Assembly: GCF_026626635.1 (NCBI RefSeq)
Contig: NZ_JAPNKA010000001.1
Location: 9,594,501 to 9,658,500 of the forward strand
Source: Archangium lansingense
Lineage (GTDB): Bacteria; Myxococcota; Myxococcia; Myxococcales; Myxococcaceae
Direction of reading: 5' to 3'
Length of the DNA stretch: 64,000 bases
Under the pieces are notes generated by a model, which saw nothing but the letters and a program-made list of their open reading frames with translations, was not told where the DNA came from and did not search any database. Made by a program: the position numbers and the translations under genes. Position 1 is the stretch's first letter, and every line of letters starts with the position of its first letter. Positions 53,124 through 61,621 of this stretch are shown piece by piece.

Positions 53124-54109
53124 GACGCCCCCCTCGCCGCCAGCGACGCAGCAACAGCGTCCCAGGGCTCGACGAGCACGGGACGACGTCGTGCCACGCC
53201 GCTGATCGGGTCGCGTTCCTCCCGCTCGACGGTGGGGCGCTCGGCGTTGGCTGCCCAGCACTCCCTCCGGGCGAGCTCGCGCAGGGTGACGGCCTTGGTG
53301 CTGCCCTTCGCGTACTTGTCCAGGCTGCGCACGAGGGCGCGGCCGAAGCGCCTGGCAACTTCAGCGGGCACCTCGGAAATCGACACCCCGTCGGCCATGC
53401 AGAGCGAGAGCAGCGCGGTTGCCGCCCGCTCGTCCTGCACGACATCCCAGGCGTACGGGCGGCCCTCCATCACCTCGCGGTGCACCAGGTCCACGGCGGT
53501 CGGCACGTCCAGGGACGGAGGACTGGGTGCATCTGGTTTGTACGGCAGCTGCGGCGTGGGCGGCGCAACAACCCGTAGCATCCCAGCCCCCCCTGGGGGC
53601 TTGGGGGATCTTTCATCTGCGTCTGCGTCTGCGTCTGCGTCTTGGCATCGCCCGGCATCGGGGGGCAATGCTCCCGCATGCTCCCGCATGCTCACGCATG
53701 CCGGAGCATCGGTCGGCATTGCTCGACTCTTGCTCCAGCGTGCGTTGGCGGCATGCTTCGCCTGCGTCGACCGGCGGGTTGGGGACGAGACGAGAGCACC
53801 CTCGTACTTGGGAAGGTGCACGTAACGCACCGTGTCGCCGTCGCGTACCAGGAACCCGGTGAGGAGCAGGGCTGCCAGAAGGGCCGCCGGGTCTCCCTCC
53901 CAACCCACGGCCAGGGCCAGCAGCGCCGCCGGGTCCCCGGGTGGGAGGGTGCCAGACAGGTCCCCCTCGGGGGCCATCTCCACCGCCCACGCGTCCAGGG
54001 CCACTGCGAGGCCGATGCCCTGAAACTCGGGCACACGGAGAGCACGAGCCAGCATGCGCGCGCATGCCACGGTCTGCTGCGGCACTTGCAGAAAAGGAAG
54101 ACGAGCCAT
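53120..54109 (-). CDS. Replisome organiser/initiator-like protein
   Basis: This 329-residue protein has a winged-helix-like N-terminal domain (LPFLQVPQQTVACARMLARAL...PEFQGIGLAVALDAWAV...GDPAALLAALLLTGFLVRDGDTVRYVHLPKYEG) as in phage replication-organiser proteins. STQAKHAANARWSKSR and a low-complexity linker (DADADADADE) follow, with a helical C-terminal domain (VAPPTPQ...HREVMEGRPYAWDVVQDERAATALLSLCMADG...VARRFGRALVRSLDKYA). The linker DNA holds direct repeats that may be the origin, as in lambda O. Its start is 1 nt after the 55-residue gene's stop. Confidence 0.6.
   Translation of the reverse strand: MARLPFLQVPQQTVACARMLARALRVPEFQGIGLAVALDAWAVEMAPEGDLSGTLPPGDPAALLALAVGWEGDPAALLAALLLTGFLVRDGDTVRYVHLPKYEGALVSSPTRRSTQAKHAANARWSKSRAMPTDAPACVSMREHAGALPPDAGRCQDADADADADERSPKPPGGAGMLRVVAPPTPQLPYKPDAPSPPSLDVPTAVDLVHREVMEGRPYAWDVVQDERAATALLSLCMADGVSISEVPAEVARRFGRALVRSLDKYAKGSTKAVTLRELARRECWAANAERPTVEREERDPISGVARRRPVLVEPWDAVAASLAARGAS
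53616..53700. repeat. Short direct repeats inside the initiator-like gene (candidate origin iterons)
   Basis: Four tandem TCTGCG units (53616-53639) are followed by three tandem 10-mers, CTCCCGCATG twice and CTCACGCATG (53671-53700), with further GCAT-containing half-copies to about 53735. They encode the flexible linker of the protein. Confidence 0.5.
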
Positions 54110-54110
54110 G

Positions 54111-54278
54111 TCAGTGCCCCCCCACATCGTGTGGCATCACCCTACCCGTATCGTTACGGCCCACCAGGACGACACGGGTGCCCGGTCGGACTGGTGCCCT
54201 ACTACGTGCCCTCGCTGCGACGCTCACAAACAGGCCTCCAGCGGCGGCATCTGCCCCGCCCTCGCCGCGCGGAGTCAC
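54111..54278 (-). CDS. Small early protein (55 aa) filling the gap before the initiator gene
   Basis: GTG 54278 overlaps the stop of the 1,134-residue gene (GTGA), and the stop lies 1 nt before the initiator ATG. The product VTPRGEGGADAAAGGLFVSVA...PVRPGTRVVLVGRNDTGRVMPHDVGGH ends in what looks like a short beta domain. Coupling at both ends supports it; no family is recognised. Confidence 0.5.
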   Translation of the reverse strand: MTPRGEGGADAAAGGLFVSVAARARSRAPVRPGTRVVLVGRNDTGRVMPHDVGGH

Positions 54279-57200
54279 GACGCCACCTCCTGGCGCAGTT
54301 CGAACACGAAACCCCGTCGGACGAAGTCCTCGGCCTCGGCCACCACCGCCTCGTGCTCGGCAGACCACTCTGAGGCCTCGGCATTGGCAGTCGTGAGGTG
54401 GCCCTGCGGGTTCAGCACGAACGGGCCGAAGCGCTCCCATACATCGCTGCGCTGAGTGGGCCGGGTGAAGTGAATGAGTGCCGGCTCCTCGTCCTGGTCG
54501 CCCTCAGAGCCCTCCCCCTCCCAGGCCTCCAACGTCCATCCGTTGGAGAGCGCGTACTTGTGCGGCCCGCTGCCGAACGCGTCCGGGTCGTACACCTTCA
54601 GGCCCGACACCTTGCCGTCCCGGCAGGCCTGGGCGAGCGGCGCGACGACGTCGTCCGCATGGACCATCCACCACACCTCGAGCTCACGCTCAGCCTGGAG
54701 GGCCTCTCCCTCGAGCGTTCCGGCGAGGTGGTGGCTGCGTCGCAGAGCGGACATGCCACTCCGCCAGGTGGCTGGCTTGCGCTCTCCGGTGGTGTCGTTC
54801 ACCAACCACAGACGGAGGATGACGTGTCCCTCATTGCGCTCCGGCAATTCCACGCGCCAGGTGCTCGTCGCGGCCGCACTGGACGCACTGGAGTCAGACA
54901 GCTGTCGCGCAGCCCCACGCTGAACGGCCTCCCGAGCTGGGGAGTCTTCCGCGCGGAGTTCGCGGACGAGCATCTTCACCACCTCCCCGGGAACGCCCTC
55001 CGGGAAGGCGGCGCCCGTCCACCCTTCGATAGCAAGGGACCAGCTCGCGGGGCCGAACAACTCCGCTCCCTTGCGCTTCGTCGCCTTCTCCACCCAGACG
55101 TCGATCTCCAGGCCGCGACCTTGGCCGAGCCCGAAGGACCAGGTAGTCCCCTTCCATTGCGTGAGCTGCCACCGCTCCGCCCCGGGCTGCTGGACCTTCC
55201 CGACGGGAGCTGCTGGCGCTTCTGCAGCCGGGCCGGCTCCATCCCTGGCAGTTTGCCCACCCCCGCCTCCCGAAGGAGGGAACAGCTCAGGAAGGAGGAC
55301 GCGCCCCATGGCAACCTCCATTTCCCGTGCGAACGCCGTTCGCTGCTCCCACTCGTGGGCGTTCTTCGAGCTCATCGGCTTCCCGGCCTGGTTGAACCAG
55401 CGGTTCGGGTAGCTGAAGGTCTCCGCGCGCTCGAGCGTCCGCTTGTCCTCGTCGAGCACCCATGGGCCCATGGTCGCGGTGGCGTGCAAGTCGAAGGAGA
55501 GCCACGCGTGCTCCCACCCGTCGACGATCTCCCGGATGACACGCCAGCCGCCGAACCCAGGGAGGTACTCCCAGCTCTCGTCGTCGATGGCGTCGTTGAT
55601 GGTGAGCACCAGGCCGCGCATCCACTCGCCCGCGGCGTTCGCCTCCGGCATCCCCCGCATGAACGCCTCCACCTCGCGTGCATCAGGCAGGCGGGATAGG
55701 TCCATATCCTTCAACAGCCCGCGAGGCTCAAACGCGGCCGCGCCAGTCGTCTGGTCCAGCAGCACCCTGCGGCGGTTGTCCATAGAAAGCCGTCCACCTT
55801 CCTCGGTGGCATGCTCCACGCACAGAGCAAGGCCGAATCCCCCTCCGCCCACGATCGCCCCGCGCTTTGACGCTCGGTCATCGCGGTTGATGGAGATCCA
55901 TGCTCGAGGGCGCTCCCGAGTGCCGCACGCCTCGCATGCCCGTGGGCTACTGCCGTGCACCTTCACCAAGAACGTGGAGTGGCCGATCCGGGGCTTGCCG
56001 AGCAACTGCTCCATCGAGGACAGGTCCAGGTCGCTGAAGGACGGGTCCGCCGCCCCATCGGTTGACGGCACGACGAACGGATCATCGAGTTCTGGCACGT
56101 CGCGCTCGGCCTGGGCGGTAGGCGCGTCTTTCTCCCCGTCCTGTTCCTCCACCTCGGCCTTGCACTTCGGGCAGTAGAACCCCCTCGCGTCCTCCTCACC
56201 CACCGGCTGGAGCTCCGCAGCCTTGAAGGTCTCTCCGCACCCGTCGCACTCGCAGGGGTGGTCGGTCGTCGCCTCCATCCGCGGGAGCGCCTCTGGTGCA
56301 GAGTCCTCCCCGCTCGGCTCGGGCCAGGTCGCCCCCAGGTACTCGGCCACAGCGCGCAACACCGCTTTCGGGACCCAGTGCCAGCGCGGGTCCTGCTCGT
56401 AGGCCAGTGTGGTGGCCTTGTCGCCCAGGTGGCTGACGACAGCACTCACCGCCTCGCCGTTCTGGAAGGCCAAGCCGTACCCTGGCACCCAGTACAGCGG
56501 GGGCGTCTCGTCCTTCCCTCCCACCAGAATGCACCCCTGGTCGCCGCCCTTACCTATGGAGAGCTGGCCCTTGAAGGGCCGCACCTTCCAGCCCGGCGCG
56601 CCCGGCAGTTCCACGGCCACCGCGGTGAAACGCTTGCACCTGCAGCGACGGCCCTTCGCCTTGCCGCCGCAGCGGCCCGTCCCGTCCTGGTGGTCCGCCA
56701 CCGAGTGGCCGCAATCACAGCAAGGGATGCGCGGGGCCGGCACGGCGTCGTCCAATTCGGTTGCCTGTCGCGCGCTGGCCTGCTGTGCGCTCGCCGTGCG
56801 TGCCGAGGCCGCGGGCCCCGTGCGCTTCGTCCCCGTCGCCGCTGAGCTCGCCGCGCGCGAGCGTCTACGGCCCTTGCCCTTCGGGGGCTCCGGGGGCGGC
56901 TCATCCTCCTTTGGCGAGACCTCGGCGGCCTGGGCCTGGACGGACGCCGCCGGCGCCATCCCATCCAAGGGGAGCGCCTGCTGCTCGGGGGATTCAGGGC
57001 TCACGCCCGTGGTGGCGGCACGCATCAGGCGCGCGTGGCTCTGCCGCATCACATCGGCCTGGGCCTCCAGTCCGGCGAGCAGTCGCGCCTTGAGGGCCTC
57101 CAGTTCCTTCAGCCCGTCCTCGAGCACCAGCGCCTGGTTAAATGCCGTGCTCCTCTGCTCGTGGTTCAGCGTGGTAGGGATTGCGGTGGACATCGAAAGC

Positions 57201-57679
57201 TCCAGAGGCGAGGCCGATGGCCCGGCGGAAGGGGTGTTGATGAGCGCCGCGCGACGGGCCTTCAGCCACGCCAGGCGCTCGCCCTGACCGAGTCCCTTCA
57301 TCGGGTCGACCAGGGTCCATGTGTTGGGAAGGTGCGCGCGGAGCTCGTCCACGTACGTGGAGCCCGCGTACACGGTGAGGTGGGCTGGGGTACCCTCGTC
57401 GTCGTCCACGAGGTTGCGGATGACGTCACGCGCCCAGTCCGCGCGCTCCTTGGGCGGGAGGTCCTCAAGGTGCAGGTCGTACGGTTCAAGGCCCTCGTTC
57501 GGGTCCGTGAGTCTGTACTTCGCGCTGAGAATCCAGACGTCCTGGCCGAACTCGGACTCAGCCACCTCGAGCGCGGCCCGGAAGAGCGGGCCCGTGTAGA
57601 GTTCCCTCGCCGGCGCGGCCCGGTCCAGCTTCGACTTTCCACAGCCCACCAGGGCGTAGCGGCGCTGGAAGGCGGTCAT
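54275..57679 (-). CDS. Giant multidomain early protein with N-terminal DUF6884-like domain
   Basis: This is a 1,134-residue protein. The N-terminus (about 1-145) matches what I recall as DUF6884: YALVGCGKSKLDRAAPARELYTGPLF, WILSAKYRLTDPNEGLEPYDLHL. After a helical segment and an Arg/Ala-rich basic linker come Cys clusters: CCDCGHSVADHQDGTGRCGG...CRCKRF, CECDGCGETF...YCPKCKAEVEEQ and CEACGTRERPRAWISINRDD. A large Trp-rich region (about 650-780) follows, then two further domains to the end. It looks like several phage proteins fused. It is coupled to neighbours at both ends. An enzymatic role of the first domain on nucleobases is possible but unproven. Confidence 0.6.
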   Translation of the reverse strand: MTAFQRRYALVGCGKSKLDRAAPARELYTGPLFRAALEVAESEFGQDVWILSAKYRLTDPNEGLEPYDLHLEDLPPKERADWARDVIRNLVDDDEGTPAHLTVYAGSTYVDELRAHLPNTWTLVDPMKGLGQGERLAWLKARRAALINTPSAGPSASPLELSMSTAIPTTLNHEQRSTAFNQALVLEDGLKELEALKARLLAGLEAQADVMRQSHARLMRAATTGVSPESPEQQALPLDGMAPAASVQAQAAEVSPKEDEPPPEPPKGKGRRRSRAASSAATGTKRTGPAASARTASAQQASARQATELDDAVPAPRIPCCDCGHSVADHQDGTGRCGGKAKGRRCRCKRFTAVAVELPGAPGWKVRPFKGQLSIGKGGDQGCILVGGKDETPPLYWVPGYGLAFQNGEAVSAVVSHLGDKATTLAYEQDPRWHWVPKAVLRAVAEYLGATWPEPSGEDSAPEALPRMEATTDHPCECDGCGETFKAAELQPVGEEDARGFYCPKCKAEVEEQDGEKDAPTAQAERDVPELDDPFVVPSTDGAADPSFSDLDLSSMEQLLGKPRIGHSTFLVKVHGSSPRACEACGTRERPRAWISINRDDRASKRGAIVGGGGFGLALCVEHATEEGGRLSMDNRRRVLLDQTTGAAAFEPRGLLKDMDLSRLPDAREVEAFMRGMPEANAAGEWMRGLVLTINDAIDDESWEYLPGFGGWRVIREIVDGWEHAWLSFDLHATATMGPWVLDEDKRTLERAETFSYPNRWFNQAGKPMSSKNAHEWEQRTAFAREMEVAMGRVLLPELFPPSGGGGGQTARDGAGPAAEAPAAPVGKVQQPGAERWQLTQWKGTTWSFGLGQGRGLEIDVWVEKATKRKGAELFGPASWSLAIEGWTGAAFPEGVPGEVVKMLVRELRAEDSPAREAVQRGAARQLSDSSASSAAATSTWRVELPERNEGHVILRLWLVNDTTGERKPATWRSGMSALRRSHHLAGTLEGEALQAERELEVWWMVHADDVVAPLAQACRDGKVSGLKVYDPDAFGSGPHKYALSNGWTLEAWEGEGSEGDQDEEPALIHFTRPTQRSDVWERFGPFVLNPQGHLTTANAEASEWSAEHEAVVAEAEDFVRRGFVFELRQEVAS

Positions 57680-58407
57680 GGCGCGCGCTCCTCCACCCGG
57701 CGGAACTCCACCACCCACACCCAGGGGTTGGCGTCCCAGGACTCGGTACCGTTGATGATCTCCCAGAGACGAGCAAATGCATCCTCTGGTGTCCTGCCCC
57801 ATGGCTCGGGGCAGGTGGCGGCGTCATGCGTCCACCACACCCCGCTCGGGTCCATGTGGCGAGGAACAGAGCGGATGCCCTCCGCCCGCGCGTCTGCCTC
57901 GGAGATGTCGCGCAGGCGCTCCACGCGGACGCCCGTCACCTCCAGCGTGAGCCGCGCGCCCTCGCGAAACACCCCGTTCGCGATGCACCTCCCAAGCAGC
58001 GAAGTCTCGCCCCCCTTCAGCCGCACTGGAAATGGCAGCCAGTCGGTCTCCGCGCCATCCGCCTCGTAACTCAGGCGGCACTGGCGGAACCCGCGCCAAG
58101 CGATGACCCGGGCACTCTCGCGCACCCAGAGGCGGTCCCCAGGGGAGCCGTAGGGGCAGACAGCAGGGTAGATGGTGCCGTCCTGGTCGCGGAACGTCCG
58201 CGTCATTGTCTCGGGCCACCGCGTCTCGTCGAGGCTGTTGACGAAGCCATTGCGGAGGTCCAAACGCCAGATCGGCTTCCCCTCGCTGCTGGGGATCAGC
58301 CGAGGATGCGGATTCACCACCCGCCGGGTCTGCGTCTTCCGGCCGTCCAACAGCGCCCGGACCATGGGCCCGGAGAACAGAATGGGACGCTCGCGGGGCT
58401 CAGCCAT
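57676..58407 (-). CDS. ASCH-like phage protein
   Basis: This 243-residue protein has the pattern of phage ASCH/PUA-like proteins: ILFSGPMVRALLDGRKTQTRRVVNPHPR, YGSPGDRLWVRESARV, VRVERLRDISEADARAEGI, FARLWEIINGTESWDANPWVWVVEFRRV. ASCH domains bind RNA or modified nucleobases. It lies directly before the DUF6884-like fusion, overlapping by 4 bp, so the two may act together on nucleotides. Confidence 0.75.
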   Translation of the reverse strand: MAEPRERPILFSGPMVRALLDGRKTQTRRVVNPHPRLIPSSEGKPIWRLDLRNGFVNSLDETRWPETMTRTFRDQDGTIYPAVCPYGSPGDRLWVRESARVIAWRGFRQCRLSYEADGAETDWLPFPVRLKGGETSLLGRCIANGVFREGARLTLEVTGVRVERLRDISEADARAEGIRSVPRHMDPSGVWWTHDAATCPEPWGRTPEDAFARLWEIINGTESWDANPWVWVVEFRRVEERAP

Positions 58408-59206
58408 TGTCCACGTCCTCTCCGTCGGGCAGACCCGGCATGTCGGGGTCAATCGCGTGCTTCCTGGTAAAGGCCTCGGGCGGGGCCCTCCGCGTCCAGG
58501 TCGAAGCGGTCGCCGAAGGGAGAAGCCGACGCCGGCCGAACAGCCATGCCACGACGAGATCCGCAGCCTCGTGGGCGTCGAAGTCCCGGCCCTGTGCACC
58601 GGCGCGCATGGACGAGAAGGTGATGAGGTTGGCCACCATCTCCTTGAGGTCCGCCGGCAGTTCGCCCCCGACCACGGAGCGAAGCACGCCGAGGGCCGCG
58701 TCCATTTCCTTCAGCCGCTCACCCTGCTGGGCGAAGGTGGTGGGGGTGTCGCACACGCCGAGCACGGTGCGGGCAGCCGCCTCAACGGAGCACAGGTGCT
58801 CCAGCTCGCGGGAGGCCTTCACCAGCGCCTGGCGCGTCTGCTCGTGGGCGCGGTGCTCCCGGTCCAGGGAGTCGGCCAGTTCCTCGGCGTCGGAGGTGGG
58901 CGCCGGGGTGTCGGTGAGGGCCGCTGTCAGCCTCCGCGACACGTCATCCGCGAGTTGCACAAGGGTGCCGTACTCACGGGGGCGCACACGCTCTCGCGCG
59001 GCCTCATTGAGCGAGTCCCGCGCAGACGCAGCCGCCCGCGTCAGCACGTCAGAGCGGTGCTCCAGCAGGGAGATATACCCCTTGAGTCGCTGGGCGCACC
59101 GCACGTATCCCAGCAACGCCCCCTCGACGTCTGCGTCGACCTGCTCGGGCGTCAACGCCTTGACTGTGGTGGGCTCGGAAAACGGGGGGCCGTTGGGCGT
59201 ACTCAT
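58400..59206 (-). CDS. Coiled-coil early phage protein (268 aa)
   Basis: The long helical middle (ALLGYVRCAQRLKGYISLLEHRSDVLTRAAASARDSLNEAARERV; ELADSLDREHRAHEQTRQALVKASRELEHLCSVEAAARTVLGV) predicts an extended coiled coil. The end is GRDFDAHEAADLVVAWLFGRR. It overlaps its neighbours in the early operon. No function is assigned. Confidence 0.55.
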   Translation of the reverse strand: MSTPNGPPFSEPTTVKALTPEQVDADVEGALLGYVRCAQRLKGYISLLEHRSDVLTRAAASARDSLNEAARERVRPREYGTLVQLADDVSRRLTAALTDTPAPTSDAEELADSLDREHRAHEQTRQALVKASRELEHLCSVEAAARTVLGVCDTPTTFAQQGERLKEMDAALGVLRSVVGGELPADLKEMVANLITFSSMRAGAQGRDFDAHEAADLVVAWLFGRRRLLPSATASTWTRRAPPEAFTRKHAIDPDMPGLPDGEDVDNG

Positions 59207-59922
59207 GCGGCACCTCGCAGAGGCTCCACGCACACCTCGAGCTCGACGCCCAGCTCCGGCTCCTCGCCGACCAGGACGTCCAGCTCCACTCCAGCCTCGG
59301 GCGTCTCGCCCACGAGGAAGGGCACCTCCACCAGGAGGGAGCCCTTCGAGGGCCGGGCGAGGATGTGCCCCGCCTCGACCTCCCGCTCCGCCGCCAGCTC
59401 GGCCTGGATGGCCTCAGCGAGCAGGGGGAGGATGTTCTGCACGAAGCCCACAGCCTGCGGGTCATCCCCGTAGGACGCGCACTCGCCGGCGTCCGGCATG
59501 CTCGTGCCGTCGTACCAGGCGCGGAAGTCCTCCTCGGAGATGGAGGTGGTGTCCTTCCACCGCGCGAGGTACTGGACACACGTCACCTCGACGAAGTGGC
59601 TCCACTCCTTGCGAGCCGTCTCCATGGAGATAGAGCCCTCGCGGCGCCAGCGGAGGATGCGCTCGCGGATGCCCTGAAACGTCTTCTCCTCGTCGTAGAC
59701 GGTCGCCGGACGGAACTTCCCGGCGCAGTAGCTCGGGTACTGCGCGAAGTCCTTCCCGAGGAAGAACTCCCGGAAGTCATCGTGCCCATGGTGACTCCAC
59801 CAGTGGCCGAAGTTTCCCCAGTCGGAGACGGCGGAGAAAACGCCGGTGGAGTCCATGAGGACCACCGCCCAGCCGTGCTTGCTGCGCAGCACATAGCGCC
59901 AGACCGTGACGGGTGTACTCAT
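59203..59922 (-). CDS. Early phage protein (239 aa)
   Basis: The N-terminus (WRYVLRSKHGWAVVLMDSTGVFSAVSDWGNFGHWWSHHGHDDFREFFLGKDFAQYPSYCAGKF) is Trp/His-rich and looks like a compact domain seen in phage early regions. The C-terminal half is helical then beta (SLLVEVPFLVGETPEAGVELDVLVGEEPELGVELEV), with an internal repeat of ELDVLVGE-type units. ATG overlaps the upstream gene (ATGA). Function unknown. Confidence 0.6.
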   Translation of the reverse strand: MSTPVTVWRYVLRSKHGWAVVLMDSTGVFSAVSDWGNFGHWWSHHGHDDFREFFLGKDFAQYPSYCAGKFRPATVYDEEKTFQGIRERILRWRREGSISMETARKEWSHFVEVTCVQYLARWKDTTSISEEDFRAWYDGTSMPDAGECASYGDDPQAVGFVQNILPLLAEAIQAELAAEREVEAGHILARPSKGSLLVEVPFLVGETPEAGVELDVLVGEEPELGVELEVCVEPLRGAA

Positions 59923-60587
59923 CGCGCACCTCCAACCGAGAGCACGCTCACCACGTGCTTCACCCGTGCGTGCAGGGCCTTGTCAGCCTCGATGACGGCG
60001 AGGTCGAGCGCCTCCCAGTCGGCCACCTCGGAGAGCAGTTCGGCCAGGGCAACAGCCTCATCCTGCACATCAACCCTCGTCACCCGATAACCGGTGCGGT
60101 CGTGGCTGATGCACCACCTGAAATCGGTGGGCCAGAAGTCGACGTTGGGGTGCACGGAGAGCCCGCGGGAGCGCCATACGGCCGGCACGCGCACCAGTCC
60201 GCGCGGGGTGTAGGCCCTCACGAGCGACACCACCTTGAAGTCAGGGGCGAGGCAGGACCAGCGCACAGCTGCGTCGAAGTCGACGAGCTCGGGGCTGTCG
60301 AGGTACGCCGCCGTCGTCGGGTCCTCGTACTTGATGCAGTCCGGGCAGACCCCTCGCAGGGCCCAGGACCACGTCACGGTGTAGCACTGGAGCAGGGACT
60401 CGAAGAACGCCGCCTGACGGCGCCAGCCCGAGTGACCACTGAGGTCCGGAAGCATCTGCTCGTGGAGCTGGCGCACCAGCTTCTCCAGCCACTCCCCCAC
60501 CGCCTCCGGCTTCGGGCACTTCACCCGCTCGCAGACGCGGCACGTCGTCTGCCAGTCCTGCCACTCCGGGTACGAGAGGACGCTCAT
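59919..60587 (-). CDS. Early phage protein with zinc-binding-like cysteines (222 aa)
   Basis: Cys pairs CRVCERVKC and GVCPDCIKYE suggest a zinc site, surrounded by helices (PEAVGEWLEKLVRQLHEQM, QAAFFESLLQCYTVTWSWAL). The end is beta-alpha (VTRVDVQDEAVALAELLSEVADWEALDLAVIEADKALHARV). It overlaps neighbours by 4 bp at both ends. No family is recognised. Confidence 0.55.
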   Translation of the reverse strand: MSVLSYPEWQDWQTTCRVCERVKCPKPEAVGEWLEKLVRQLHEQMLPDLSGHSGWRRQAAFFESLLQCYTVTWSWALRGVCPDCIKYEDPTTAAYLDSPELVDFDAAVRWSCLAPDFKVVSLVRAYTPRGLVRVPAVWRSRGLSVHPNVDFWPTDFRWCISHDRTGYRVTRVDVQDEAVALAELLSEVADWEALDLAVIEADKALHARVKHVVSVLSVGGAR

Positions 60588-61021
60588 GCCACACCGCCCT
60601 TCGCACCAGCGTTGCGGTGGTTCTTGGGGTTGGCAGAGCAGCCATGGGAGTGCCCGCCCTGGTCCACCTCGCACCCGAAGCACACTTGGGCGGGGTCGTA
60701 GCCGAGGGCGTTCCGGAGCGCCTGGCGCGCGTCCGTGCCGGATGGCGTCCACGCTGTGTCTGGGTCCTGGAGTGCTGCGAGCGCTTCCTCCGCGGCCTCG
60801 CGGAGGTTGTCTCGCTCCAGCTCGACGGCAGAGGGGTGGACCCGGACGGTGACAGCCGCCCAGCCGACCAGCAGCGCGATGACGCTGAAAAAAATGCCCC
60901 ACAAGATGTCCAGCCTCGACATCGCGCCGCCGAGCACCCAGAAGGCTGCGCGGTACGTGACGGCCGTCAACAGCGCGAAGACCGGGCCGGCGGCCAGCTG
61001 CAGAAGGAGGTGGCGGTTCAT
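60584..61021 (-). CDS. Membrane-anchored early phage protein (145 aa)
   Basis: Two N-terminal membrane spans (LLLQLAAGPVFALLTAVTYRAAFWVLG and ILWGIFFSVIALLVGWAAVTV) are followed by a helical segment (VELERDNLREAAEEALAALQ) and a Cys/His tail (VCFGCEVDQGGHSHGCSANPKNH) likely to bind metal. It is the second gene of the early operon. Confidence 0.6.
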   Translation of the reverse strand: MNRHLLLQLAAGPVFALLTAVTYRAAFWVLGGAMSRLDILWGIFFSVIALLVGWAAVTVRVHPSAVELERDNLREAAEEALAALQDPDTAWTPSGTDARQALRNALGYDPAQVCFGCEVDQGGHSHGCSANPKNHRNAGAKGGVA

Positions 61022-61602
61022 GCCACACCTCCCGCCTTCGCCCGTCTCCCCTGCTCCACCTCGGTGAGAATCGCGATGACGGTCAGCAGGTCGAGCTCAA
61101 TCACCTCGACGATGCGGGCCCGTGCACAGACCCAGGACATGCCCGGCTCGCCCGAGTCCGGGTCCACCTCGAGCTGGCCCTCGGGGACGACCCGGTAGAC
61201 CCAGCCAGACGACGGGAAGCACATGGCGGCGAAGACCTCGGCCACCGCCATCTCCCCGGTGAGATACACGCGGTCCCTCCGGTACCCGGGGCGCACCTCC
61301 TCATGCCCGTCCCAGACTGAGAGGATGTGCTGCGTGCCGGTGACGGACGGCGGGAGGATGTAGTCGCCGACATGCAGCCCCGACACGCCGCCGTGCCAGT
61401 AGGTGACCCGCGTGCTCGCCGTGTGCGCGGCAGCAACAACCGAGGGGGCACACGAAGCAACAGCGAGAAGCGAGCCCCCCTCCTCGCCGAGAGGAGAAGC
61501 CAACGCCGAGCAACCCGGCGGAACACCGTGCAATACTCCGGCTTTCTCCAAAAAAATGAAGGCCCTCGGACTCCGTCGTGGCGGGGAGAAGGACGCGGGC
61601 AC
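61018..61602 (-). CDS. Arr-like (rifampin ADP-ribosyltransferase-type) protein, first early gene; 5' end exchanged at attR
   Basis: Residues about 65-190 match the Arr pattern: VTYWHGGVSGLHVGDYILPP, YRRDRVYLTGEMAVAEVFAAM, WVYRVVPEGQLEVDPDSGEPGMSWVCARARIVEVIE. Compare Arr YHGTKANLAIGDLI, VYLTATLDAATWGAELA and IYIVEPTGPFEDDPN. In the lysogen the only start in frame ahead of the att core is a poor GTG (61602) from host DNA without a Shine-Dalgarno. In circular phage DNA the frame joins ATG 23084 with a good one. The true start could also be internal. The target of any ADP-ribosylation is unknown. Confidence 0.5.
   Translation of the reverse strand: MPASFSPPRRSPRAFIFLEKAGVLHGVPPGCSALASPLGEEGGSLLAVASCAPSVVAAAHTASTRVTYWHGGVSGLHVGDYILPPSVTGTQHILSVWDGHEEVRPGYRRDRVYLTGEMAVAEVFAAMCFPSSGWVYRVVPEGQLEVDPDSGEPGMSWVCARARIVEVIELDLLTVIAILTEVEQGRRAKAGGVA
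61549..61584 (+). other. attR core (36 bp)
   Basis: This is identical to attL. To its right the displaced host frame continues in phase (GGEKDAGTSGGEG, stop at 61619-61621), which shows that the right-hand copy carries the original 3' end of the target gene. Confidence 0.92.
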
Positions 61603-61621
61603 CAGCGGAGGAGAGGGATGA
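61586..61621 (+). pseudogene. Displaced 3' end of the CrdA-like gene
   Basis: These are the last codons of the pre-integration regulator (EKDAGTSGGEG then TGA). The stop overlaps ATG 61618 of the DoxX gene (ATGATGA), which indicates a former translationally coupled crdA-doxX operon. It is now separated from its gene by the prophage. Confidence 0.75.

Noticed and set aside
52690..53445. Longer minus-strand readings spanning the 55-residue membrane protein and neighbours
   Set aside because: Start/stop overlaps (ATGA) mark the separate short genes, and the extended N-termini are antisense or out-of-frame to better genes.
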